A DNA stretch of 64,000 nucleotides from Microbotryum silenes-acaulis (taxonomy: Eukaryota; Basidiomycota; Microbotryomycetes; Microbotryales; Microbotryaceae). How positions within the stretch are numbered: the first letter of the stretch is position 1; the number at the start of each line of letters is the position of its first letter. The position numbers and the translations under genes were made by a program. Of the stretch, positions 1 to 18,800 are shown in pieces. The stretch lies in NCBI GenBank assembly GCA_003665825.1, contig QPFY01000016.1, positions 434,001 through 498,000 of the forward strand. Reading direction: 5' to 3'. Below the pieces are notes generated by a model. It did no database searches and was not told where the DNA came from. It saw only the letters and a program-made list of their open reading frames with translations.

Positions 1-506
1 GAGGGGAAGGGGACGCCGGTGTCGAAGCAGATTGGAGTGTCGGGCGACAGCAGACTTCGGACGCATGCAACCAGGTCCCCTTTGTCCTTGGCGGAGGGCC
101 TGGACGAGCTCTGGTGGGACAAGGTAACTTCAACGGCATGGGTGAAGGGGTTGAAGATGTTTCGGGTGGCGTACATTGCCGAAAATTTCAGCGATGTGGC
201 CGTAGTGGTCGGGTAGTCGTTGGTGGCGAAGATGGCTTGTACCCAGCGGTCCGGGCGATTGCCGGGTACAGCCTGTATAGCTGCCATGATGCCGGGTAAG
301 GCCTTGTAACGCATGTTCCGTTGTCCTTGCTGCTCAGGGGTCTGCTGGAACGTCTGAGACGTCGCCGCGGCGTAGTTCGGTTTGGCGGCGGCGGGACTCG
401 TGACTTGGTTCATCCCGTTCGGGACGGTCGGCGGGGCGGACGCCGGTGGTGGCGGTGCCCCAGGTGGCGGTGCCCCAGGTGACGACTGGGGGTCCCCGGT
501 CGTCAT
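1..506 (-). CDS. Unknown protein, N-terminal part, cut by window edge
   Basis: An open frame begins with ATG at 506 and stays open to base 1 (168 codons), so it continues outside the window. The first 50 or so residues are rich in Pro, Ala and Gly, including the repeated unit GAPPPGAPPPP. The rest is more ordinary, with segments such as PDRWVQAIFATNDYP. I do not recognise the family. It begins only 53 bp beyond the 3' end of the LINE and points the same way. It could be ORF1 of another retroelement or a host gene whose upstream region received the LINE. No zinc knuckle or catalytic motif lies in the visible part. Confidence 0.45.
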   Translation of the reverse strand, partial: MTTGDPQSSPGAPPPGAPPPPASAPPTVPNGMNQVTSPAAAKPNYAAATSQTFQQTPEQQGQRNMRYKALPGIMAAIQAVPGNRPDRWVQAIFATNDYPTTTATSLKFSAMYATRNIFNPFTHAVEVTLSHQSSSRPSAKDKGDLVACVRSLLSPDTPICFDTGVPFP

Positions 507-570
507 GATGTAGGAGTTTAGTAGTCGAAGAAGCGTGGGGTTGAGCGGTTTCGTCGTCTTTTTTTTTTTT

Positions 571-1568
571 GTCATTTTTTATTATTTGGGACTGGGGCTC
601 ATAAATTGCAATCCTTCAGGTTGGCTGGGACCGCTACAAAAAGAGCTAAAAGAGGTTATAAAGCAACGACGGCAAGCAGTTGGGTGAAAGTCAAACCCCT
701 GCGCGCAAAGAGCGCTGCGCAGATCAAAACCCGCCGAGCACCTAACGCGGACTCCAACGCGCGGTGAGTACTGCTGCCGCTTCACGTCCCAAGAGTGGGA
801 GCGAAGATACTCGAAAACCAGGCAAGAGCGCCTAGAGAAAGAAAGGGGGAGAATATACAAAAAGTCACGACTGGAAACGCGAAGAACCAGGAATACTAAG
901 ACAGAGAGGAGAGGAGGAGGAGGGGAACACACCCGAGGGGCCAAGGGAGGGGGTCGAAGCCAGAGATAGAGGTCCCCAGGGACTAACAGGCCGCAGCCAA
1001 GCCCCAGCTACTCGTCACCCCGACAGCGCCTGATGTCCTCCCTTGGCTGAGTCTCGAGTGCTGGCTGTTGAGCCGTTGGGGCCAAGCGAAAGACGATCCA
1101 ATACAACGAAACGAGCCTCGCCTTGACGCGAGGATGTCGACCAAAAAAACGAGCGACCTTTCTTCCCGATCCATGCTGTAGATCTTGACCAACGCGAACG
1201 AACGATCCATCCGACGAAATCCAACACAAGGCTTAGGAATAAAAGGGGAAGTGGCTGAAGCGTAGTCAACAACCGAGCAACAGGAACGAGAAGAGGAAGG
1301 GAAGGGAAAGGGGGGGGGAAAGGAGAGGGGAGAACTTCACAAAGCCTCCAACGCAAAGACGATCGACCGGGCTTGCCGATCCATCCAAGAACGAAGACCG
1401 CTACTGCGCAAAGTAGAGAGAGAGAGAGAGGTGCGCAGCCTTCCACTGCGCAACAAGTTTCAAGACAGTCAGCTTCTGAAAGGAAATTCGACCTCCGAAA
1501 AAGAAGGGAGGAAAGGAGGGGAGAGAGAGGAGGGGAGGAAAATGGGAAGGAAAGACTTAACTCGGTCA
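571..1568 (-). other. LINE 3' untranslated region
   Basis: About 1 kb between the ORF2 stop and the A-tail. It is strongly purine-rich on the plus strand (GA-rich runs around 1405-1430 and 1490-1550), hence pyrimidine-rich in the LINE transcript. Several long frames overlap here but none carries a recognisable domain. Just before the tail the element reads AATAATAAAAAATGAC and then A12, which contains a polyadenylation-like AATAAA. Confidence 0.6.
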
Positions 1569-2606
1569 TCACACCTCCCAATCTCGAGCCCCAGGCACAA
1601 AGCCCGCTCGAGAGAGAAAATCTCGCTCGAACGCTCTGAGCGCACTGAGGAGCGAGGGAGGGGCCACGACGTTGTCCAGCTCGAACCGCTGATGAACGCG
1701 CCAGCGGAGCAGGTGCAGCCGCTGGAAGCCGATCGCGCAGGCCAGCCGAACCCACATCCATTTCGAGGTCGTTCTCCCACGACCCCGCAAAAGGGGGAGC
1801 CCCATAGTCAGCTGCTCCGGAGTGAACGTCGACGGATCGACGTCGGTATCCTCGATGCCGAGCTTGTCGAACAGAATGCGCAGCACCCCGCCCCAGAAGC
1901 TGGTCGAGTACGCGCACTCGAAAAAGTAGTGCGACACCGTCTCGATGACCGCTGCCTCGTTGCCACAGAACAGACACGTCGGCGAAGAGGCATGACCCTG
2001 AGTATGCTGCCTCTTGCGCGTCGGCGTCACGTCGTACATGAGCCGCCAGTGGGTGTCCTGCTCCACAGCAGACGCGAACCGGTCATGAAGCCATCTCCAG
2101 AAGCGCTTCCTATCGCTCTGAGAAGTCCCATCAGGGAAACGCTTGACACGATCCTCCCTCCCTGGGAACCGCACCTTGTTCACAAGCCGACGAAGCTTGC
2201 GAATAGTGAACGGTCGGGTGAGCCCAAAGAAGTTGAAGCACCGAGGACGGGGAGCCTCCTTGAGAGGTATCCGAGCAGGTCGCAACGCGGTCTTGGGCAG
2301 CAACGCTTTCGCCTTGAGCAACTGACCCACGCGCGACCACACGTGCTCGTGCTGTAGGGCGGGTTCCTTAGAGTGCTGCCAGAACCCGCGTCGATGACCA
2401 ACCAGAGCCCATCCCTTCCCTTCGTCCCTCCAGTACAGGTCCGCGATCTGCGCAAACTTCGCCACTGCGTCCGCATCGTCATATGCGTGCTTGGCACCTT
2501 CAGCATAGAGTGAAGGGAGGCGAGGCGGAAGCGAAAGCAATTCGGGAAGCGTAAGGAGTTCGGACTTGATGGTTGGAACTGTGACCCTGGCCGCTGCAAC
2601 GACTGC
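1569..2606 (-). pseudogene. LINE ORF2, C-terminal fragment with zf-RVT finger
   Basis: This is the downstream third of ORF2, separated from the rest by the copia insertion. It encodes 345 residues ending in GARDWEV. A CCHC finger of the reverse-transcriptase-associated type is visible (CLFCGN, then H about 11 residues on, then C after FFE), near residue 1200 of the uninterrupted protein. The first codon after the insertion (GCA at 2606-2604) is in the same phase as the last codon of the upstream part (GGG at 7678-7676), so the interruption is the only defect seen. In its present state the fragment has no start of its own. Confidence 0.8.
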
Positions 2607-2611
2607 CCCCC
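2607..2611. repeat. 5-bp target-site duplication, 3' side of copia copy 1
   Basis: CCCCC on the plus strand (GGGGG on the element strand) abuts the 3' LTR. The matching copy lies at 7676-7680 beside the 5' LTR. Keeping one copy rebuilds an uninterrupted LINE ORF2. Confidence 0.75.
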
Positions 2612-10639
<8,028 letters not shown>

Positions 10640-10641
10640 GA

Positions 10642-12318
10642 TTAAATCAGTTCAGCGCCGCCCCCCTCGAATTCGGTCACCTCGGACCTGTGACCCCCTG
10701 AACTGTTGCCCCCTGAGCCGTCACCCCCTGATGCACCGAGGATCATGGCGGATCCCGCCCGGGTGACACGTCGGTTGCCGGGTGCCGAGCTCGAACGAAG
10801 GCGTCGAGGACTCGTCGAGGCTATCGAGATTGTCGAGGTGGCCGATGATCCCGACGTGCCACCGGACAACGGCGAAGCCGGAGCAGAAGCAGAAGGCGAA
10901 GGAGAGGTCGGGGTCGAAACGGGCGCCGCCGTCGTCGTCTGCGTCTCCTTTGTTGAGCCCATGGTCGCACGCGTCGACGTCTCTTCCCCAGTGTCGCCGC
11001 CCTCCGGTTCGGTCGAAGCGACCGACTCGTCGTCGCCGTCGCCGTCGCCGTCGTTCGCGTCGTCCTTGTTGCCGGTCGCTGCACCTGCGGGGTTAGCACG
11101 AGGTCCCAGCTGGATCATGTTCGCGCCAGAGACGCGAGAGTTCAATGCGGCAGGCCCACCGTGCTTCCCATTATTTCCAGCGACTCGGAAGCCGGTAGTC
11201 GAAGTCGAAGTCGAGGCCCCCGGAACAGGGGCGGCGGTGGCCGGAGTCGAAACCGGCTTCCTGCAAGCGCCCCACTGATGTCCGGCGCGATCGCACACGG
11301 CGCAGTAGTGCGTCTCGAATTCGTGTCGCAAGCCGTACTTGGCGCCCAGGATCTCGATCTCTTGTGGCAAGGCGGCGTTGAGCGCAGCCTTCTGCGTCTC
11401 GGTAGAGCCTTGGAAAAGATCAGCATGTAAGCGAAGGTACGCGCAGTGGAACCCGTCTTCGGTCATGGCCATCGGATCTCCATTCGGATCGACCGCGAGG
11501 CCCCGCTGTAATTGCATCAGGGTATAACCTTGCGTACGACCTGCGCGGCCGAACGAAAGGGTGAGAGCATCATCGAGAGATTTTCGGAGCACGGAAGGGG
11601 GGATCGCGCTGGAGGAGGAGGGCAAGGTGAATCGCACCTGAACGACGTGGTTAAGGGGAGAGGCGCTGGGGAGCTCGGTAACCATCTCCTTGCCGTGGTG
11701 AGAGAATGGGCCCGCTGCAGCGGCTTCGAGACAGGCTTGGTCGGATTCGAAAACAAGCTCGTACGTGTGACGAGCGATCGGGAACCTCTTCGTGGCTTTC
11801 GTCACAATCGGGTTCAGCTTCACACATTTCGAGAAAAGCTTCTCAACCTCGGGGTCGAGCACGACGCCCTCGGGCCGCGCGAACATGAACGGCGTCTCGG
11901 CCAATCCAAAGTGCTTGCGCAGCGCGATCTGTACAGGACCTCTGGGTGATCCAGGACCATCCATAATGACTCGGATCACATTGGAGGCCGGGGCTGCGTC
12001 GTTTCGCACCGCTCTTTGGGCGGCTCGTGCGAGCACTGGCGCCTGCGAAGGCGGGGTCGAGGCGTCGTGCATCAGGACCATCAGTCGGCGGGTCGACTTG
12101 CCGGAGGGAACGATACCGAGTGCTCTAAAGGTCTTCTGCATCGCCTTTTCACAGTCCAGTCGAGCCTGAGTCGCCTCAGTGGACCACGCTGGAGGATTCG
12201 CGGTTCCTCCAGTGACCGGTTCACGCGTTTGCGTGTTGAGTGATCTTTCGTCACTCGCGCGGTTAGCACCCAACGGGTCGTTGGGCGGGGCCGCATGGGC
12301 GCCGGGCGGATCCGGCAT
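10642..12318 (-). CDS. LINE ORF1, Gag-like nucleic-acid-binding protein
   Basis: 558 residues from ATG at 12318 to TAA at 10644-10642. One CCHC zinc knuckle is clear near residue 340 (CAVCDRAGHQWGAC, spacing C-2-C-4-H-4-C). The N-terminal two thirds look folded; the C-terminal third is low-complexity Ser, Thr, Gly and Asp. In LINEs of this kind ORF1 binds the element RNA and forms the ribonucleoprotein for target-primed reverse transcription. The stop is followed by TC and then the ORF2 ATG. No frameshift or premature stop is present. Confidence 0.85.
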   Translation of the reverse strand: MPDPPGAHAAPPNDPLGANRASDERSLNTQTREPVTGGTANPPAWSTEATQARLDCEKAMQKTFRALGIVPSGKSTRRLMVLMHDASTPPSQAPVLARAAQRAVRNDAAPASNVIRVIMDGPGSPRGPVQIALRKHFGLAETPFMFARPEGVVLDPEVEKLFSKCVKLNPIVTKATKRFPIARHTYELVFESDQACLEAAAAGPFSHHGKEMVTELPSASPLNHVVQVRFTLPSSSSAIPPSVLRKSLDDALTLSFGRAGRTQGYTLMQLQRGLAVDPNGDPMAMTEDGFHCAYLRLHADLFQGSTETQKAALNAALPQEIEILGAKYGLRHEFETHYCAVCDRAGHQWGACRKPVSTPATAAPVPGASTSTSTTGFRVAGNNGKHGGPAALNSRVSGANMIQLGPRANPAGAATGNKDDANDGDGDGDDESVASTEPEGGDTGEETSTRATMGSTKETQTTTAAPVSTPTSPSPSASAPASPLSGGTSGSSATSTISIASTSPRRLRSSSAPGNRRVTRAGSAMILGASGGDGSGGNSSGGHRSEVTEFEGGGAELI

Positions 12319-12395
12319 CGTTTGTTCGTGTTGACCTGTAACACTTAAGGGGGTACGAGGTCAACTACACACGCTACACCGCAAGAACTCACTTT

Positions 12396-12398
12396 TGT

Positions 12399-12435
<37 letters not shown>
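12396..12435. repeat. (GT)n microsatellite
   Basis: An almost pure TG run of about 40 bp with one TA interruption. It lies between the LINE 5' end and the tRNA gene. Confidence 0.9.
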
Positions 12436-12436
<1 letters not shown>

Positions 12437-12509
12437 CACAGAGGTCACGTGATTTGTGAATGGTAATATGTGATCACATATTTTATGGTTGGATACATAT
12501 CGTAGCGTA

Positions 12510-12581
12510 GTGGCGGGGGCGGGACGGTACCGCGGGCGCCTGCAGAGCGTCAGATCATGGGTTCGACTCCCATTCGCCACT
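12510..12581 (+). tRNA. tRNA-Cys (anticodon GCA)
   Basis: 72 nt that fold as a complete cloverleaf: acceptor GTGGCGG with TCGCCAC, D arm GCGG/CCGC with a 7-nt loop, anticodon arm GGCGC/GCGTC with loop CTGCAGA (anticodon GCA), 5-nt variable region, and T arm ATGGG/CCCAT with loop TTCGACT. The base after the acceptor is T, matching the U73 discriminator typical of cysteine tRNAs. The B box GGTTCGACTCC is consensus. There is no intron, and CCA is not encoded. It lies about 120 bp beyond the 5' end of the LINE. Confidence 0.95.
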
Positions 12582-12585
12582 TTTT
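12581..12585 (+). terminator. RNA polymerase III terminator of tRNA-Cys
   Basis: TTTTT begins at the discriminator base and is followed by GCGG, a normal oligo-T Pol III stop. Confidence 0.8.
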
Positions 12586-13229
12586 GCGGCTCCACCTGAT
12601 CTTTTCGCCTCACGTCAAATGCATAAATGAAGCACGGGGTTTTCCCGACTATAGCAACAGAGCGGGCATCTTTTTTTCTTGCTGGATAGATGCTCTCTGG
12701 TGGCACATCCGAGCCGTCCGAAAAAAAGCGCTTTTGCAGATGCAACGGAGGAAAGCAAGTGCCAGCGGAATTCCTACGGACTGGAAGCGCCGCCCCACAT
12801 TACGCCGTCTCCTGCCTCGTGCCCTCTCACCCGCTCCGCCTCGCACATTCTTCTCCCAGTCCCTCCAAAGCGAACCCACCCTCGGAATACGAGTCAACGA
12901 AGGAACAAGGACCAAATGAGTCAAGGTCAGCCTTGCCCCTTCTACGCCCGTCGAGACTGACTGGGCAATCCCGGGGAAGGCTGACTTTCCCGAACGAGCT
13001 TCATTAATTCGATTTAGACGAATCCGCCTCCGAGGCCCATCGCCTGTACCGTGCTGTGCCAGGTCAGTCCACCTTCCTACCACAACAGCGGTGAATCCCA
13101 TCGTATTGAAGCCGTCTTGCCTCGTGCGCAGGCCACGAACCACGTCATGGAGCAGTGCAGACCGACTCGGCCCGATCTGACGACCGTCATCCCGTAAATG
13201 GCGTCGTCGCACCCGCCTCGACGGGGGTC
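12586..13229. other. Intergenic, upstream of the aminotransferase
   Basis: No recognisable gene. Several overlapping frames exist on both strands without domain content. The last 100 bp stay open in the aminotransferase frame, so a 5' exon could hide here. Confidence 0.5.
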
Positions 13230-15194
13230 ATGTACGTCTCAGAGCGTGCAGCTGCTAATGGGTGGTCACCCTTGAACGAAGGTGTGAGTACAGGGCGATC
13301 TCTCACGACTAGCAGAAGCAAGACCAAGGGCCTGACTCTTTAGAGATGGGGTTGCTCCTTTTCCGTTCGTTTCTTTACAAGTGGGCCAACTTCGTCAGTA
13401 AAATACACACAAGGTCTTTTTCAGCATACGGGGACCCAACCTCTGACCACGGCTTGGGTCGAGTTCTTACAGGGTCAGGGAGCTCCAGAAGTCGGAGATT
13501 TGCCCGGCGCACCTCCTCGACCCCAGGTCATCGACATGTCCAAGATGGCGAGTTTCCCATCTCCACGGCGGACCAGCCATCATGTCCATTAAACCTAACG
13601 AATTTCTTCATCTCGACACTACCAGGGAGCCGACGTCCACGAATACGCGCCTACGACCGGTGTGCGAGAACTGCGCGCCGCCGTCGCTCACCTCTACAAC
13701 GAAACGCACCGAAAAGGCAAAACAAGCCAGTACACTGCCGACAACGTTGCGATCGTACCCGGTGGTCGAGCAGGGTTGACCCGCGTCGCTAGTATCATTG
13801 GAGAGGTCTACGTTTCTTACCGTGAGTTACTAAGGAAAGGCAGATTCGAGAGCGAGAGAGAGTGAATGATTGAGTGCGGTCAATTTACGAGTGCTGCCCT
13901 TCGTAGAGGTCCCCGAGTACACTGCGTACGATCAAATGCTGTCGTCGTTCCGCAAACTCGTGCCCATCCCGAGCATGCTCGATGAGGAAGATGCCTACCA
14001 CCTTAGTGAGCCCGGGCAGGCCCAAACTTTCGAGCCTTGAGTTGAGTCTGGATGGCACCTCTTTGATGCGTAGACATCGATAAGCTCAAAAAGAACATCA
14101 AAAACCAAGGCCTGAGCGTCGTTGTCGCTTCGAACCCGCGCAACCCGACGGGGCAGGTCATCCATAGCGAGGAGCTTGAACAGCTCGTTGACCTCGGACG
14201 TCAAGGGACGACGATCATTCTTGATGAGGTGGGTCTGACGGAGGGAGAGACGCCTGCAATCCGATCACAGTGGGGATGACTAATATTTCTTGTGTGTGGG
14301 GCCCGCAGTTCTACTCAATGTACCAGTACGAGCTAGGAGATGGCGCCGTTGTCTCGGCCGCCAAATACATCGAGGACGTTGAAAAGGACTCGGTCATCAT
14401 CGTGCGAGCCAACTAACTCACGGCTGTAGGGAGCGCTCCGAGTTTGATCCTTCAAGTTCTTTGAACGCACAGATCGACGGTCTCACCAAGAACTGGCGTC
14501 TTCCTGGATGGCGTGTCGCCTGGGTTATCGGACCCAAAGCGCTCGTCACCGCACTCGGTTCAGTCGGAGGTTACCTCGACGGTGGGGCGAACCACGTCTT
14601 GCAAGTGGCCGCGATACCTTTGATGGAGCCTTCTCGGGTCGAACAAGATCGTTTGGCCTTACAAAGACATTTCAAAGCCAAGAGGGACCATGTGCTCGAG
14701 CGACTCGAACGTATGGGCTTGCCAGTCAAACACAAGCCGACGTCAACGTTTTATGTGAGTTGTCCGCAGTCGCCTCGCTTGAAGAGCGAAACTGACACCG
14801 TGTCCCATGTTCCTTTCATAGATCTGGCTCGATCTCTCCTGTCTCCCCGCACCATTGGACGGTGGTCTTGTCTTCTTCGAAGAGTGCCTCAAAGAACGCG
14901 TCATCGTCACTCCAGGAATCTTCTTCGACCTCAACCCGGCCGTAAGGCGAAACCTCCACGATTCACCCTGTCATCATTTCGGTAAGTCCTCTCGAGACCT
15001 TCAACTGTCTCTAGAATTCAATGAGGTACTGAGACCTGTGAATCTATCCTGCAGTCCGACTCTCGTACGGCCCGCCCTTGGAAGAGATCGATCGAGGTTT
15101 GGACGCGATCGAGAGGTTGCTAAACCGCGTTCGAAAGGCCATCAAGGGTGGGGACAGCTTGTTCGATCATGTCGATAAGGATCTGAAGCAATGA
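13230..15194 (+). CDS. PLP-dependent class I/II aminotransferase, ten exons
   Basis: Exons: 13230-13283, 13382-13393, 13473-13583, 13626-13821, 13907-14005, 14074-14228, 14309-14401, 14473-14754, 14822-14981, 15055-15194. They sum to 433 residues in one frame. Fold-type I signatures: GQGAPEVG near the start, NPRNPTG for substrate/cofactor contact, and LTKNWRLPGWR with the Schiff-base lysine; the end reads VRLSYGPP. It should transfer an amino group between an amino acid and a 2-oxo acid; the substrate cannot be read from sequence. No targeting signal is obvious. The second exon is only 12 nt, supported by the family motif it completes (WANFGQGAPE). The start at 13230 is the first in-frame ATG; an upstream exon is possible. 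The donor of exon 3 (GTCCAT) is weak. Confidence 0.8.
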
Positions 15195-15895
15195 GCCGGA
15201 TGGGTTTGTTTGTGGTTTGTAAAAATGTAATGGTATCAGAAGGGCGTGTTTGGTCATTCCGACTAAGTTTTACTGGAGCCAGGCTCGCCGGTCGCAACTC
15301 CTCCATGAAAGGAAAAGTCAATCTGTACGAGAATTAGCACATCAGCGTTTCGTTGAGTAGACAAGTTAGTCCCAGATTACTTCGCATATCGCAAGGTGCC
15401 GCGTACCGCCGGGCCGTCGGCTCGGGTCGTGATTCGAAATAGGGGCGACAAAGGTTGAGCTTTTACTAGGGGTACGTGACCTTTGAGTCGAGAAGGACAG
15501 TACTTGATGATGTTTCTCCAGCTGCAGGGTGCTCATTCCGCATTGTGGGGAATCAATGAATGTCTTACAGTGACAGGACCGCTGGAAAAAGTGAGTTGTG
15601 GTAATGCACCTCCTATAAAAAGGAGACATGTTCAATCACGCGGCTGCTTCCCCAGAAAATGCCGTCTCTTGCCCGAGCTTTCCTTTGGCCCCGCGAGTTG
15701 CACCGCGTTGCTGGCTTGCTGCGCCTCCCAGCGCCTCCACACTGCCTCCACTGAACCTCCCTCGGCTAACCCGATCAGCCTTCGCGAGCTTTCGCGAGAA
15801 GCGGCTCTCTTTACGATCTCGCTCTCCCCGTCCACCTCTCTGGATTTCCGTCTTCTTCTATTGTCGTTCTTTCCACCGGACCCAAGCCCACCACC
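15195..15895. other. Intergenic, promoter and leader of the ferric reductase gene
   Basis: About 700 bp without a supported gene. The last 150 bp are CT-rich and end in the Kozak-like CCACCATG, a typical fungal leader. Confidence 0.5.
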
Positions 15896-18800
15896 ATGTC
15901 ATCGATTGTGGCTTCGGTCGGGTCCAACTACGTGCCCCCCTTCGCCCAAACGACGGCCCATCATGGCGGTGCTAGCGCGTCCTCGGCCGCTAGCGCAGCA
16001 GCTTCGGGCGGCGCGACTGGCACGAGCATCTCGTTCGCCAAGCTCGCGACGGGCACGGCCACGGCTTCGAGCGCTGCGGTCAAGCCGACGCATACATCCA
16101 TCATCAGCACCGATGGCAGGATCGACTCGACGTCGTTGTTGGAGTATTTCACCAAGGTTTGTGTTTGTTCGTCGAGTCGCGCGTTGCGGTCCTCTGCACG
16201 CGCGTTGCTAGCAGTCGTCGGTCATCGGCGCTTGTCGTATACGGCCGACCAGCATCGGAGATGTTTTTTACGCGCCGAGAGAGACTGACTGGTGATCGAT
16301 CGCATCCCCCTCTTCACACAGCCCTACATCGATGCGCACTCCCTCTCGGTCCCAACCTGGCGCTACGCCTACATCCTCTGGTTCGCAATTGCCGGTGTGC
16401 TCATCCTGTGGTCGCTCGTATACCAGCTGAGCGGAGCGAGTAGAGGGTCAGCGCTCAGCGCGCTCTTTCGCAAGTATTCGATCAAACGCTTCGTCATTCA
16501 GACCAAGAAACCCAAGAAGGCTCAAAAGGGAACAGATGAAGAGGCCAGGCCTGTGCCCGTCGTGTCGAGGAGTCGAGTCAGGCTCGCTTCACCGACCTAT
16601 GCTCAGATCATCGTCTTGCTCGCACTGGTCGCCTTGTCGTGTTGTCTCAGCTTCCTCGGCGTGAGCTACATCAATCCTCGCACCTGCACCTTTGGAGGAA
16701 CGTGCCCGTACCAGAGCGTCTATTCGCAGCTGCCACCGAGGATGTTGCGTCGCGCCGCGACATCGAATCCAGGAGGTTAGTCCCGCCCCACGCGAAGAAG
16801 TCTTTCTGCTCTCGGGGTCCGAGGGGAGAGCTGACCCTTGAGCCCGGCCCTCCTCGACAAAATCTGTTCCCCGCCCCCAGGTTGGGTCGCGTATACGGAT
16901 CCTCTCCTCTCAGCTTCGAACACCGACATTGACAAGAACTGGTGGACCTCGGCCGCTCGACTTGGTTTGATCGCTTACGCCCTACTCCCGCTCTGTGTTA
17001 CGCTCGCATTGAAGCAGGTGAGCGCGCATTCGATGGGGCTTGAACAGATCATCTTGCTTAATCTGACGATCGTCAATCCAAACCGATAGTGGCCTTTCAA
17101 CATCTGGGCTACGCCTTTCCTGACGGACTACCACTACGACAAGGTAAGGGAGGGGGCGCAAGAATCCTATACCAGGCGCATGGTGACATAGCGCACGAGG
17201 CTCATTTGACGCTGTCTCTCCGCACAGACGGCCATCTTGCACCGCTGGTCTGGACGAATCATCTGGCTATTCACGTCCGGTCATGTCGCAGCCTGGTTCT
17301 ACCAGTCCGTCGTCGACAAGGACCCCTTTGGACGACCAGTACTCATCTCGCTGCTCGGCTACTGGCGTTTTCTCGCCGGCATCGTCGGTTATGGCTTGTT
17401 GACGCTCTTGACCCTCGTCTCGTTCCGACCGATCCGCGATCGCCATTACGAGCTCTTCTACTGGTCACATATCGTCATGGTCTTCACGCTCCTCGCGACA
17501 TGCATCATCCATCATCGACCTCTGATGTGGTGGCCCATCATCGCTGCGATCGTGTGGGGTGCCGAACGGCTGTGCCGCCTCCTCGTGCAACTCCATGTCA
17601 ATGGGGTTACAAAAGGCATCGGACTTCGACCCAAACCCTCCAAAACGGGCACTTCGAGATTTTCGGTCATTGGGGCAGAAAAGATCGATGGCTATGCCGA
17701 CGGCAAGGGAAGGCTGTTTGGTCCTGGCGCCGTGGACGAAGCGAGCATGCCTCTGGCCAATTCGGGTGCTCCGCACGCCTCGACGACGAATCACCACGTG
17801 TACCCACCCGCTGCTCAAACCCAACATCTACCCTACCTCCCTAGCCCCGCTCCGAGTTATTCGGCCCACAACTACAACATACCCAACGCCCGCGCGCGTC
17901 AGCTCCCTCCCCCCGGTTTCGCCTCGGCGCAGATCCTTCCCGGTCGGACGATTCGCTTGACGATCCACACGCCTCGAGCCGTGCGCTGGCAGCCCGGACA
18001 ACACGTCTTGCTCACACTGCCGACCCTGCGCCTGTTCCAAGCGCACCCGTACACGATCGCGTGTTGCGACGAGAGGGCAAAGGGCATCGCGCCGATCGGA
18101 GGCGCGTCGACAATCGAAGGTAGCGAGATCACCATGCTCATCCGAGCCCAGCGCGGGTTCTCCAAGACCTTGTGGGACCACGTCGTCAAGGAGCGGAAGG
18201 AAAAGGAGGCGTCGGGTTTGCCCGCCGCTGAGTGCTTTAAGGGCGTCGAGTTGCGAGCCCTCATCGGCTGGCCCCTCGGATCCTCGTGTCGCACGTCGTG
18301 GGGACAGTACGAGAGTCTCTTGATCATCTGTGGTGGCACGGGTGTCACTTTTGGGATCAGTGTGCTCGAGTATACCTGCCGACGCCTCGCTCGCCGCGAT
18401 GCCAACGATCGCAAGTACAAGACGAGCCGCGTGCGCTTCGTGTGGATCCTGCGCGAGTTTGCGCATCTCACGTGGGTCGCGCCTACGCTGCGTCGGTGCC
18501 TCGACATGGTCGATCCTTCTCAATTGCAAGTCGAGGTCTTTGTCAGTCGTGATCCTCCCTCGCTCAAGTACCGACAACCTTCAACGACCTACTTGCCGGG
18601 CGAGAACTATGAGTTCGCGCCCCCGAGCCCACCGTTCGCTCGCTCCCACCGAGCGGCGTCCCCAGGTCGCGGCGACAGTGGTGACGAGAGCGATTTTGAG
18701 GAGGAAGGGTCGATGCGAACCCGATTGTTCCAGCGCGCTTACCCGACTGCGATGTACGGCGAAGCGGTCGAGTCCGTCACCGACCTGGTCCTGTTCGATG

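Noticed and set aside
1431..2357. 308-codon plus-strand frame over the LINE end
   Set aside because: Antisense shadow of LINE ORF2 and its purine-rich 3' region.
10706..11278. 190-codon plus-strand frame opposite LINE ORF1
   Set aside because: Antisense of the low-complexity Ser/Thr/Asp tail of ORF1.
12389..12745. Minus-strand frame of 118 codons across the tRNA gene and GT repeat
   Set aside because: The peptide NGSRTHDLTLCRRP is the well-known false translation of a tRNA T arm and anticodon region; the poly-Thr/His part is the GT repeat.
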